Assembly: GCA_965153355.1 (NCBI GenBank) | Contig: OZ231126.1 | Coordinates: 101,804,001 to 101,868,000, forward strand | Direction: 5' to 3' | From: Flaccisagitta enflata | Lineage: Eukaryota; Chaetognatha; Sagittoidea; Aphragmophora | DNA: 64,000 nucleotides | Position numbers and translations under genes: made by a program | Notes under the pieces: model-generated | Databases searched by the model: none | What the model saw: only the letters and a program-made list of their open reading frames with translations | Told to the model about the DNA's origin: nothing | Part shown: in pieces, positions 41,040 to 53,031 of the stretch | How positions within the stretch are numbered: the stretch's first letter is position 1 | Layout of the letters: every line of letters starts with the position of its first letter

Positions 41040-41322
41040 GTTTGCTTTTCTTCAACTATGACTTATTCCTCCAAAGTCACCTAGGATGAAGTTGAAAATG
41101 GCAAAAAAGACCATCGAGAGGCTTACTTCAACATTTTTCCGAATGAATCTCGTTGAATCGGATGGAATCACAACCTCATTGCCTGTTCTTGACCAACCAG
41201 TTCTAACCAAAATCTCTCATGGGGTTCAGCAAAACAAAGACAATACATGGATCAAGAAACATTCTCATCATCTAATGATCACTCGTTCAAAATCACGGAA
41301 GATGTCAGACTACGTTCTGTAA
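40872..41322 (+). CDS. Possible 3' exons of the SGNH-like gene
   Basis: After cccctttcag, a 12-nt microexon (40872-40883, IEHP) with donor gtaaac could join, in phase 0, to 41077-41322, which follows acttattcctccaaag. The last piece encodes about 81 residues: a basic start (MKLKMAKKTIERL) and a His/Ser/Lys-rich end, ending at TAA. Phases are compatible with the SGNH exon's phase-0 donor. An alternative acceptor at 40748 would end the protein after a few residues. No domain is recognised. Confidence 0.35.
40946..41039. repeat. (CT)n microsatellite in intron
   Basis: About 45 CT units with three interruptions, 37 bases upstream of the acceptor at 41076. Confidence 0.95.
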
Positions 41323-41458
41323 AATATTTTTTTACAAGTTCAGAGTGGGTACTTTTATTTTCTCAAGTTGATATCATAAATGGCTTGAAAATGCCTTCTC
41401 TCATTATCCTCTCCCACTTACCACCTTTGACCATTATTATTTGACCCTGCTTCACTTC

Positions 41459-42919
41459 CAGGCCTGAGCGATTGTATTGGGTATTGGTATTGGGTTTACA
41501 ATATTCTTGTGTTTTGGGTTTTCCCAATACATGTAGTTTATTTTGTATTTTTTCCAATACAATACAATACTACACAATATTACGAAAAAACTGATCTGAG
41601 GAAAGTGAAATATATGAGAGAAAGACTGAAGGAGATGAAGAAGAAGAGGAAAAGCTTTCCTAGGTGAGAAATAAAAGGAGAAGAGGAGGATTTGCTGAGA
41701 GTAAAAGTGGGTGATGGATGAAAAGAGGAAGAGGAAGAAGAACTTATGACAGATTAAATGGGTTGGAAATATAGACAAAGAAGAAGAAGAAGAAGAAGAA
41801 AAATCTATAAAAGAAACAATCAGTGGTCAGAAGCTGGAAGGATGAAGAGAAAGAAGAGGAATAAAATAAAGAATCTATTAAAGAGAGAGAAAAAAAGACA
41901 AAGAAAGATAATAAAAAAAAAACAGACAATAAAAAAAGAGAATCAGATCTAGACAAAAAAAAGAAACAAATAAATAAATGTAAAAAAAAGAAAAAAGTAT
42001 CAAGGATAAAGGCCTGAGCGATTGTATTGGGTATTGGTATTGGGTTTACAATGTTCTTGTGTATTGGGTTTTCCCAATACATGTAGTTTATTTTGTATTT
42101 TTTCCAATACAATACAATACTACACAACATTACAAAAAAACTGATCTGAGGAAAGTGAAATATATGAGAGAAAGACTGAAGGAGATGAAGAAGAAGAGGA
42201 AAAACTTTCCTAGGTGAGAGATAAAAGGAGAAGAGGAAGATTTGCTGAGAGTAAAAGTGGGTGATGGATGAAAAGAGGAAGAGGAAGAAGAACTTATGAC
42301 AGATTAAATGGGTTGGAAATATAGACAAAGAAGAAGAAGAAGAAGAATAAAAATCTATAAAAGAAACAATCAGTGGTCAGAAGCTGGAAGGATGAAGAGA
42401 AAGAAGAGGAATAAAATAAAGAATCTATTAAAGAGAGAGAAAAAAAGACAAGGAAAGATAATAAAAAAAAAACAGACAATAAAAAAAGAGAATCAGATCT
42501 AGACAAAAAAAAGAAACAAATAGATAAGTGTAAAAAAAAGAAAAAAGTATTAAGGATAAAGACAGGATAACAAAAAATGAAATAAAACTTTTATCAAAAT
42601 GAAAAAAAAAATATGAAAATTTTTCAGCTTTTCTATATATCAAAATATTTATATGATGATTAGAATTATTAAAATTATTTTTTTACATTATTAGTATATC
42701 TAACTATAATTAGTTTGATATATATTACTACTTAATACTTATTATCAAAACTACATAAAATCATATATATATTGTATTGTATTGTATGCTATGATAACGT
42801 ATTGTATACAATTTCAATGGATATTGTATTGTATTGGTATTGTATTGTATTGTCCCAATACTTGAAAGTATTGTATTGGTATTGTATAGTTGACGAAAAT
42901 GTTATATAGCTCAGGCCTG
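41459..42919. mobile_element. hAT-type non-autonomous transposon with exact 8-bp target duplication
   Basis: The ends CAGGCCTGAGC and its inverse GCTCAGGCCTG are flanked on both sides by TTCACTTC (41451-41458 and 42920-42927). The 8-bp duplication and CAGG ends fit the hAT superfamily. The interior has a 550-bp tandem duplication of its left part (41461-42010 and 42011-42559), purine-rich gaagaa tracts, and a (TATTG)n-like array near the right end (42770-42890). No transposase frame is visible, so it depends on another element. Confidence 0.85.
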
Positions 42920-43065
42920 TTCACTTCCCATTACCCACTGACCAGTTCCAAAACCAACTAGTGACTACACCGTCTTTAGATCAATTTGAAATATGCAAAA
43001 CCTATTCGTTTGATATTTTTTGTTTCAAAAATTCATTGTACTAAGTTGAATAGTTTGGCAACAGT

Positions 43066-43400
43066 AGGCTGGGCTCATTTTAGGCGTTGGAAAAGAAATT
43101 GTCTCCAAGCAATTTTCATGTTCCATTTGCATATGTAGAGGCCTATCTACTTGCAAAATTAATTTGGACTTGATCTTGTCAGAATGTCATCAATGCTGTA
43201 GTTGTATGGAATTGATTGCTGTAGTTGTGAAAGAAATTTCTCCTATATAAATTCTATATAACTACAGCATTGATGACGTTCTGACTAGATCAAGTCCAAA
43301 TTGATTTTGCTTGTAGATAGGCCTTTAATTATACATGTGGAACATCGAAATTGCTTGGAGATGATTTTTTCTTTTGTATGCCCAGATTGAATCCAGCCTA
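43066..43400. mobile_element. Palindromic MITE-like repeat
   Basis: Left arm (taggctgggctcattttagg to tcatcaatgctgtagtt) is the inverse of the right arm (aactacagcattgatgacg to cagccta), about 130 bp per arm. A partial relative lies at 25755-25890. Confidence 0.75.
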
Positions 43401-44168
43401 GGCCACGGCTCCATTTCTAAACTAAAAAAGTATTCACAGATTAAGCTTTATTTATAGTAAATTTGCATAAACCATTCATGTTTAAATCGCAATTGAGCAA
43501 TGAGCTTCAGATTGAGTGTAAATTAAAAGATCGATAAGAAGATAACTAAATCATCTCTTATTATAGACCCATCTGGCCTCTGTAGCTTTAAATATTTTGA
43601 AATAATTCTTATCTGGGAACTGATTTTTTTTAAATGAAGAAATCTTATCTGCAGATATTTTTGTTTACTTGAAATTGATGTTTGGGCCAAACTATTCAAC
43701 CCAAACCAAAAAAATTTTAAAGCAAAAAATGTTAAACATGACACTTAAAAAATAAAAGTTCCAGACGTATCAGATAATACATTTTGGAATAAAGGCTTAA
43801 TACTTTTTGCCATTTGAGATAAATGACCCTGTATCTAGCCTAGATCTTTACTTCTAGTGTCGTGTTGTGTTGTGTCATGTTTCTATGGCTTTCCCTGTAT
43901 CTAGCCTAGATCTTTACTTCCCTGTATCTTATCTGTATCTAGCCTAGATCTTATTTCTCGTGTGGTGTTGTGTCGTGTTGTGTTGTCACTGTGCTTTTAA
44001 AACAATTTTTAGTGAAAAATCACATAACAGTGGGTTTTTCCGCATTTTTGTGTAGTATTGGAGTGTAAGATCATATAACTAGCAAAAATGAAATCATTCC
44101 CCAAGCTCTTTTTGAGTAATCTTCAAAATAGAAAATATTTGACCCGTTTTCAATGCAAATTCTTTTGA
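43401..44168. other. AT-rich spacer with short repeats
   Basis: cctgtatctagcctagatct occurs three times (43829, 43895, 43929) with (gtgttgt)n nearby. No gene seen. Confidence 0.5.
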
Positions 44169-44410
44169 GATGTGTAGATTCATTTTTGGACTCCATATTG
44201 TTAATCTATGCAAAATTTCCTTTTTTTTGATAGGTCGCAACAAAATAAGATTTTCATTTTTAGAGTTAACGTTACAAAAAAGTAATGGTGGCTCAAAAAA
44301 TGAAAACTTTATTTCTATGTCTAACCATATGGTGCGACATATCAAATGAAAGGGAATTTTGCACAGATTAACAATATGGAATCAAAAAATGAATCAATAC
44401 GACTACATGT
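44169..44410. repeat. Inverted repeat of about 65 bp arms
   Basis: gattcatttttggactccat, attgttaatct and tgcaaaatttcc at 44178-44222 are the inverse of 44350-44396. Confidence 0.75.
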
Positions 44411-44609
44411 TGTGTCGTGTTTCTATGGCTTTCCCATTGTTTTAACAATCTAGATTCTTGAGCTGCGGGCTCATGACAAAGTCTTTATAATTGAGAGACA
44501 TTAACAGAGGGGAAGAGCAAAAAAAACTGTCAATAAGATATTCCAAAGCGACAATTCATGGTTCTCCTCATACTCTACAATGCGACAACTCTTCCTTGTT
44601 AAAGGTAAA

Positions 44610-45250
44610 AAATCACAAAAGTGTTTGATGGTCAGCGGTACCCGTTGTTTTGTGGATGTTTGATGGCAAGAGGGGACCAACGACCTATGCTTAGTTAGTT
44701 TGGAGTTTCAAGGCTGGGAGTGGTACCTGAAAGGTTGGATTTTAGCCCCGAGGTTGGGATTTGAGCCTGGAGGCTGGAATTTGAGCCTTGAAGCTCGAAT
44801 TTGAGCCTCAAAGCTGGGATTTGAGTCTCAAGGCTGGGATTCAAGCATCAAGGCTTGGATTTGAGCCTCAAGCCTTGAGGCTAGCATTTGAGCCTACAGA
44901 CGGGGATTTGAGTCTCCAGGCTAGAATTTGAGCCCTGACGCTGAGATTTTGGCCTCAAGACTAATTTGGCCTCAAGGGTGGGATCTCAGCCTTGAGGCTT
45001 GGATTTTAGCCTTGACACTGGGATTCGGGCCTTAAAGGGGGTGGAAGTACTGAGGAGAAGATAGAAAAGAAGCGGAAGAAGAAGAATTTCCCCCATGTGT
45101 GAAAGCACAGGTCATTGGCCCCTTTGCTGTCCAAAAAGGAGAAAAAAGATATGAATATAGTCTTACCTATTGTCCTGCCTTTTTTGGGCAGTGGCGTCAA
45201 AGGGCCGATATCCTTTAGGACATAAGGGTTGATATCCAGATGTCCGTCTG
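44610..45250. repeat. Foldback minisatellite element
   Basis: Left end cacaaaagtgtttgatggtc agcggtacc; core of gggatttgagcctcaaggct units; right end cccccatgtgtgaaagcaca then ggtcattggcccctttg. Confidence 0.7.
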
Positions 45251-45789
45251 TCTTCCCGTCCATCCATCCTCTCATGCCTGATTTAGGCCCTCATTAACGA
45301 GAACAAAAACATCTATTACGGGATCACATACATATAATTCCAAAAAGGGAAGTCTAAAATTTCGGATATTTTGGCATATCCATAGATCATAGACAAAATG
45401 AGACAGAGAAGAGACAAGTATTTATAAGGAAAAAAGAGACATGAGGATTGACCTAAAAGAGAGAGATAATAGGAAAACCAGACAATCAAGAATTAGAAGA
45501 AAGAGAGAGAGATTAACTCTCTGGCCCCCTTCCCCGCAACCACGCCGACTAAAGAGAAATCATAGTCCTTAGATAATGGATAGAATAGGGTCCCAAGCGT
45601 TGGACCGAACGCAGAGCTGGGGGTCATTCAGTCCATTTCCGGTAGAAGTTTGATGACACTTTATCTCAAGACTTTCTCTTGTGAGGAGATTTCTTATGAG
45701 CGCAGATTTGTTTTTATCGTTAAACGTCGCGAGAATTGTTGGTGCATCCCAGTTTATGTCCGGAATTGAGCAATGGCGGGCGTGTTTAG
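45251..45789. other. Spacer, no gene seen
   Basis: G/A-rich stretch at 45400-45515, otherwise unique sequence. Confidence 0.45.
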
Positions 45790-46195
45790 AGATGCCACTT
45801 ATGGCCCTCATTCAAATTCAAATAAGCCTTCCCAGGCCTCAATTTACCTCATAAGGCTTCAAGTCAGCTCCTTGTGCCTCATGTTTGCCCTCCAGGCCTC
45901 AAGTCCACCCACCAGACCTCAAATCTGCTCCCCAGACCTCAAATGTGCCCTTCCAACCTCTACTCAGCCCTCCAGGCTTCAAATCAGCTCTCTGTGCCTC
46001 AAATCTGCCCTCCAGACCTCTAATCAGCTTTCAGGCATCAAATCAGCTCTCCATGCCTCGTATCTGCATTCCATCTGAGTTTTGAAATATGCTTCCTCAT
46101 GACGTCTGGAAATTCAGCCCTGTTTCCTACAGGGCATAGTCCCTTTAGGGCGGCTGCCCTGCTTTCACTCCACTTTTTCACTTGATTGGGTACCA
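45790..46195. repeat. Foldback minisatellite element, right half
   Basis: Units of cctcaaatctgccctccag, then the family right end: tgtttcctacagggcatagt, ccctttagggcggctgccct and gctttc. A left terminus was not found. Confidence 0.65.
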
Positions 46196-46574
46196 CTGAC
46201 TGTGTCCAATCCTTGGGTGTCTAGTTGGTGCATATCATGTAAGGTTAATCTAAAAAACATTTTCTTTTCCCTATTTTTTTTGCCTGTTCATATCTTGATA
46301 TCACCCACTTTCTCAGGTTTTGAAGGTTGCAGAACCTGTTATGTTTGCTGCAAACTTGACATAAACACCTGTCTTCACTTTTTAGGAGGTAAAAAACTGA
46401 ACAACTCATGACTAATTACTGATTACAAAAATGTGATTTCAATGTAGCATAGGAGATCTTGTGTGATATCTGTTGTGATTTTTTTGCTAAATAGTTTAAG
46501 CAGTAAGGAACAGGTTCACTCAAATGCAAGAATTTTGTTTCAAATTCTCTGACCCTCTCTGTCTCTCTCTGTCT

Positions 46575-46582
46575 CACTCTAT

Positions 46583-46647
<65 letters not shown>
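46575..46647. repeat. (CT)n microsatellite
   Basis: About 36 CT units, 45 bases upstream of the first exon-like module. Confidence 0.95.
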
Positions 46648-46651
<4 letters not shown>

Positions 46652-46895
46652 TCAAATAACCAGCATTTTTCATTTTTGTATTTCCTGATAGGTCTGATTT
46701 TGAATATGACAGTTCCAAGAAGCATTCTGGCTAACTCAACTTACTAGCTGATGATTCAGGTATGGTCATACCATTCATAATTGCCAATTACTAATATTGC
46801 TAGAAGATAAAAGATAACTGATGAGTCATAAAAGATGAACAAATTACCCTAAAAGATTGACTTTATAGTGTACTTCACAAAAAGATGAAATGTTA

Positions 46896-47402
46896 CAGTA
46901 GATGTCGTCTAGACTTGGAAATACGGGGGAGCTCATAACCTGAGCATCAGTACAATGAGGGGACTGATATTTTGCTGGTGTAATGTAAAGACCCTAAGGG
47001 GTTGACGGTGAGGTATGGCATCCCCCTACGGCTTACCTTACAAAAAAACCTTTAAGTATAAAACATTAGGATCAATCACTTTTATGGCAGAATTTCAGCT
47101 TTATCTATTTGCTTAAGTTGCAAAACCAGCCCGGGATTCAGACCTGGAACCTTTAAAGAAATACTTCTCGCAATAAATTTGAAGTTAAGTAAGTTGACCA
47201 CTGGACCAATTCCGATAGCTGTTCAAGTGGAGCTAATATGATTTAGTGTAATCAAAAGAATTTTCTTTTCACAGAGCTGCCATACCCCATCGTCAACCCT
47301 ATAGGACATAAGCATTATACACACACAGTTTCATTTCACTAGCATAAATAGTAGTCATGGTATGAGGGCCCCCGTATTTCCAAGTATAGACGACATCTAC
47401 TG
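46896..47402. mobile_element. Mariner-type MITE with 35-bp ends and a tRNA-like core
   Basis: Ends CAGTAGATGTCGTCTAGACT plus ttggaaatacggggg are inverse at 47368-47402 with one change and are flanked by TA on both sides. A second inverted pair (gggttgacggtgaggtatgg / cataccccatcgtcaaccct) lies inside. At 47121-47221, minus strand, a tRNA-like segment carries tggtccagtgg (A-box-like) and ggtctgaatccc (B-box-like), so Pol III sequences may have been captured. Confidence 0.75.
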
Positions 47403-47970
47403 TATCTGTCACAATTACCAAAATTCCAATTAATATTTTCATTCCTGGATACGCAACTGTAGAACTTCCTGTGTTGGTTGGATGATTTGTTGGTCAGTTT
47501 GTTGGTTAATCAGTCTGCTCACCCACCAGTGTCTGTTCATCTGTGACTAAAAAAAATGTGAGCTTTTTTCGCCATACTGTCTCTGCCCACCCATCCACAA
47601 CTGTATGTGGCCTAGTTCTCTCTTTATCTCTCTCTTTCTGTTCTTCTCTTTCTCTCACTCTCTCTCACTATCCTAATTTTTTCCAAACTTTTATTTATTG
47701 ACAGGTCCGATTTTAACCTGACAGGTCCAAGAGAAATTCTCATCTCTGCATTTTTGAACAGATGATTCAGGTAAGATAGAGCTCATTTGAACAAAGAACT
47801 GCAATGGGTCAAATCAAATCATCTGACCATCATCATTGAATGACTGTTTTCATTTAAATCATGGTACCTATCAAAGTCTGTCTGTCTTTCTGTTTCTCTC
47901 TCTCTCTCTCTTTGAATTCCATTGAAAAGTCAAGATTGTTGAATGACAGATATTTAGTCTGTCTTTGAGA

Positions 47971-48097
<127 letters not shown>

Positions 48098-48386
48098 CCA
48101 GGCTTGTCTCATTTTATTTTTGAAAAATAGGTCTGGGTAATCTCCTGACTGTGCCAAGAAGTATCGTCTTTTCAATACTATCCAAATACTTATTACAGGT
48201 ATGCAAAAGCTCAAGGAGCACAGGTTGATTAAAAAGTATTTAAAACAACTGATCATCGCGATAGAAAGACTTACAAAGTCTAGATTTCACTAGTGTAGAA
48301 GACAAGGCTGCTCATAAATATTGACAATGTTTACCAATAAAGGCGGCTAATCGCCGTTGGAAAAAAGTTGTAAATGCTGGGAGAAC

Positions 48387-48981
<595 letters not shown>

Positions 48982-48988
<7 letters not shown>

Positions 48989-49829
48989 AGAGAAAGAGAA
49001 AGTGACACACACAGACAGACAGATTATGAGCAAGCATGGTAAAATGCACATGATTTGAATGCTAGTGTCATTTTGACTCTTTGTTCATGTTACATAGGGC
49101 CCAAAATTAGGATCAATAAAGAATACTGATCTTCTGGAAAAAAAGGAAAAATGCAAAAAAATAAAAAAAGATTTAAAAAATCATAGCTTCAAAACTATCG
49201 ATCGTACAGAATTCTGCTTGGTGTCATCTGAAAGAGGGGAATTAGCTCTTTCTTAGCTATTGATTTCATACGTAGTGGCGTTTGGCCTGAAAGGCAGATC
49301 AACTTTCTCAAACTCCCCACAAGAAAAAGGGAAAATCCAATTCCACCGTAGGTCTCAAAAAGCCAAAGGTATTCTTCGACTTTTTTTGATAAAATTTGCT
49401 TGCACAAATCTTATTCCTCTCCATTGCCTCCCCCCTTCCGCTTAGACTGAAATTCAAACCCCAAATTCCTGATCCAAGCTTCCTTTACCAATCCAGCACG
49501 GCAACATCTGTCTTCAGCTTCAGCAAAAAGTTAATTCAGAGAACTGAAGTGGAATGTTGACCTGTTTTTTGATTGTCTCATATTTAGTTTTTGACATTTG
49601 ATTTCAGTTAAGATTGTCTCTGGAAAACCCCATGGTTTTGCATTTTGTTATAAACAACATCTGAACTCAATTACTTTTGATAAACATAATTGGATAATAG
49701 CTACAAAGTTTATTTCTTAAGCCTTATCTGCTGATTAAATTTGATACAAGATCGTTGAATTACCTGAGACAACTGTTTGTATAAAACCCTTGCCAAGCTG
49801 ATTTTATCCAGATGCACATTTTTTGATGA
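48982..49829. other. AT-rich spacer, no gene seen
   Basis: Ends with an acceptor-like tgattttatccag just upstream of the next gene's first ATG. Confidence 0.45.
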
Positions 49830-51494
49830 ATGATGGATTCTGATGTTGACTGGTCTCTGTGTGTGATATGCCAGAAATTTGCTTTTGAGTCGCTGAGGTG
49901 TCCTAAAAGTGGGAATGCATCAGACGCAGAAAAACAACAGAGTTATAAAAAGTTTATTCAGGCTATCAAAAAATTGAATGATGCAGGAGTTGAGTTGGGT
50001 CCTAATCTAAAACTACCTTTGGGTATTACAACAGAGACACTATGGCAAAATACAGCAAAATGGCACAAATCATGTCACTTGAAGTTTTCTCCAACACATG
50101 TGGACAGGATGGTGAGCAATAAAAAGAAGTTGGATGATGAGCAGGCAGCCAACCAGGCTGACAACCAGCCAGACAGCCAAATTGCAAAAAAACCTCGCAC
50201 AGCACCATTTGACAACACATTATGTATTTTTTGTCAAAAATCCACCCAGGAAAGTCTCCGCGCGGTATCATCTATCAGTTTTGGGACAGACCGAAAAGAG
50301 TGGGCTAGAAAAATGGGGGATACAAAAATGAATTTATGAATGGATAAGGGGGATTTAGTTGCACTTGGGGCAAAATACCATCTCAGATGTAATACATCCT
50401 TTTTCAACCGTTTCAGAAGCTGGGAAAGGGCTCAAAATACGGAGGAAATCATGCGGCAGTTCAATGGGGAGAGAGCAAAAAGGGAACTGATTGAATCAAT
50501 AAGAGAAGACAGTGAAAATGGGATAAAAACTTTTCCATTTCCGGAACTAATGCGGAAGTATAATCAAAGAAGACAGGAGTTGGGTTTGCGACATATCACG
50601 AGAGGTACTGACTTGAAAGACCTGATTCTGAAGTCCTTTGATGGGTACCTGGAAGAGCGTGGGAAGGGGACAGAAGCCAGAATCTTAGCATTCAAAGACG
50701 AACTAGATATTCTTGCTAAAAAGGCAGTAAAAGAGAGAAACATGGGTTCCGAAATGAAAACAATTTTTGAAGCAGCAAAGTTGATTCGTGAGGGTATTTT
50801 CCATCACAAGGGGTTTACCTTCAGTGGACGATTTCCTTTACAATGTCAGGAAAGCTCTGTTCCATCATCGCTCAAGGTACTTGCATCCTTGATCACTCAG
50901 GGCACATCACTCAGTGATCAGGGGAAACAGGAAACTCAGTCTTCCCTCACATCTGCGCAGATTCTTTACTTTAACACAAAGAAAAAATCTGCTGCAACCT
51001 CTTCTGGGGTAACCCGTCATTCACTGGAGAGAGAACAACCTCTACCCATATTCATTGGCATGCTCTTACACAAAGAGTTTAGGTGTAAAAAGATGATCAA
51101 AAATTTGTATGGTCTGGGTCTATCTGTGAGTTACCACCGTGTCAAAAAGCTACAAGGAAAGATGGCCTCATCCCTATGTGAAATTCATGCAAGGGAAAAA
51201 GCAGTTGTGCCAACATGCTTGAAGGCTAATACGTTCCTTGTAGCTGCGGTTGATAACATAGACTGGAACCCTACCTCCAACTTGTCCCAGGATGCGTTTC
51301 ATGGGACAAGCATAAGCTTCCATCAAAGTCCCAGTATTATTGGGCTGGGCTCTCTAGAACAAAATTCGGTCAAGCGTAATGTCTGCCCAATCTGCGGGTC
51401 TGCATGGGCGCTGGTTATTCATTACGGATTACTAGCATTTCTGTGCTGTTTAGTTTGGTGTAATGTATGTGTAGATCAATGTAATGCTTGCTAG
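49830..51494 (+). pseudogene. Repetitive-family gene with two Cys-x2-Cys modules and DNID...FHGTS motif
   Basis: From ATG 49830 one frame runs to 51494 with a single TGA at 50337-50339. The N-terminal part has two related modules, each a Cys-x2-Cys pair followed by a His-x3-Cys (WHKSCH and KYHLRC), as in a zinc-binding fold. A Lys/Glu-rich helical region follows, then a conserved-looking segment VDNIDWNP through AFHGTSISFHQ. I recall this DNID/FHGT signature from multicopy, transposon-like genes in cnidarians and other invertebrates, function unknown. After about 51410 the product turns into a Cys/Leu-rich tail unlike the rest, so the 3' end is probably replaced by other sequence. The internal TGA and altered end mark a pseudogene. 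Confidence 0.6.
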
Positions 51495-51559
51495 ATTGTT
51501 AGATTTGGTCAAAGAGCTTGATGATATTTGAAGAAACTTTGATTCTTGCTTGATGATGG

Positions 51560-51945
51560 TCAGTTAGTAGTGGCATTCGCTTGTTGCCGTTCACCGACAA
51601 TTGATTACGCCATTACTATTACTACGCGATTGGAAAAAATGAGTTTTTAAGGTCAGTGAGTAGCCGCAATTGATTTAGTTTTTGTTGTTGTTCTTTGATT
51701 ACGTGATTACTATTATTGTGTTGGCCAGTGAGTAGCCGCGATTGATTTACTTTTTGTCGGTGTTCTTTGATTACGTGATTACTATTACTGTGTTGGCCAT
51801 TGAGTAGCCGCGATTGATTTATTTTTTGCCGTTGTTCTTTGATTACGTGATTACTATTACTGTGTTGACTAGCGTGTAGCTGTGATTGATTTATTTTTTT
51901 GCTGTTGTTCTTTGATTACATGATTACTATTACTATGTAAATAAA
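51560..51945. repeat. Tandem repeat of about 72 bp
   Basis: ttgattacgtgattactatt recurs about every 72 bases (four to five copies) with gtagccgcgattgattta between. It lies at the likely left border of the Polinton-like block, where terminal repeats of such elements often carry tandem arrays. Confidence 0.85.
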
Positions 51946-52497
51946 AAATAATTTATTTGTGAATTAAAATGTGTCATTTGGTGCTTAAAATATAGATTAC
52001 TGATTATAGATTTTTATGAGAATGGGGGGTAGGGTAGTATGCGGTAGTAGAAGTATGAAATAAGTATTTGATAAAGAGGAGTAGTAGGTAGTGTGTATTT
52101 CGATAAAGATTGTGAAGAGAGTGAAATTTATATAGGTAGTTGGGTATGATTTTTTTTTTGGTTGCTTTGAGAATTTTTGGGTTGTTAATTGGTTATTTTG
52201 GGTTAAATTTGAAATTTTGGTTATTCAAAAAAGAAATTGAAGGTTGAGGATTGATTTTTTTAGTAAACAATTGAATAAAAAATGGTGTATTTTGAATATG
52301 TTTTGGTGAATTTTTAAATGAATTTTTAAGTTTTGAGAGGTAATGAAAAATTTGTAAATGAGCAGTACAATAGTTTATTTTTGATGCAAAAAAATGGAAG
52401 GGGGTATAAATCGTAAGGTGTAGAGTGCTGAGTAATATGCAAATAGGAAGAGTGTGTTAATTTGGGGGGTGGTGGGATAAAGAAATGATGGGGGGGG
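51946..52497. other. T/G-rich region, no gene seen
   Basis: Composition shifts to AT with few C. It may belong to the end of the Polinton-like element. No terminal inverted repeat partner is visible inside the window. Confidence 0.4.
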
Positions 52498-52983
52498 GTG
52501 TGGAAGAGGAAGAGGAAGAGAAAGAGAGGAAGAGAAAGGGGGAGAGGAAGAGAAAGAGGGAAGAGGAGGAGGGAAGAGAAAGAGGGAAGAGAAAGAAGGA
52601 AGAGAAAGAAGGAAGAGAAAGAGGGAAGAGAAAGAGGGAAGAGAAAGAGGGAAGAGGAAGAAGGAAGAGAAAGAAGGAAGAGAAAGAAGGAAGAGAAAGA
52701 AGGAAGAGAAAGAGGGAAGAGGGGGAGGGAAGAGAAAGAGGGAAGAGGAAGAAGGAAGAGAAAGAGGGAAGAGAAAGAGGGAAGAGAAAGAGGGAAGGGG
52801 GGGGGGAAGAGAAAGAGGGAAGAGGAAGAAGGGAAAGAAAGAAGAGAAAGAGGGAAGAGAAAGAGGGAAGGGGAGGGGGAAGGGAGGGGGAAGAGAAAGA
52901 GGGAAGAGAAAGAGGGAAGGGGGGGAGAGAAAGAGGGAAGAGAAATGGGGAAGAGAAATGGGGAAGAGAAATGGGGAAGAGCA
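52498..52983. repeat. Polypurine tract, (GGAAGAGAAAGA)-type
   Basis: About 485 bases almost without C or T, built from ggaagagaaagaggg and ggaagagaaagaa units. Long frames on either strand (Lys/Glu/Arg or Phe/Ser/Leu/Pro) are artefacts. Confidence 0.95.
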
Positions 52984-52994
52984 AATGAAGAAAG

Positions 52995-53000
52995 TATAAA
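52995..53000 (+). promoter_or_regulatory. TATA box of the packaging ATPase gene
   Basis: TATAAA lies 37 bases upstream of the ATG at 53032, just after the polypurine tract. Confidence 0.4.
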
Positions 53001-53031
53001 TGCAGTTGCATTCAAAAAATTGATCACAATC

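Noticed and set aside
46202-46411. Cys-rich short frame (GCRTCYVCCKLDINTC)
   Set aside because: An acceptor-like ctttctcag precedes it, but no donor or partner exon could be found and the context is repeat-rich.
47121-47221. Functional tRNA gene on the minus strand
   Set aside because: A-box and B-box are recognisable, but the stems do not form a proper cloverleaf and the segment lies inside a MITE; recorded as tRNA-like only.
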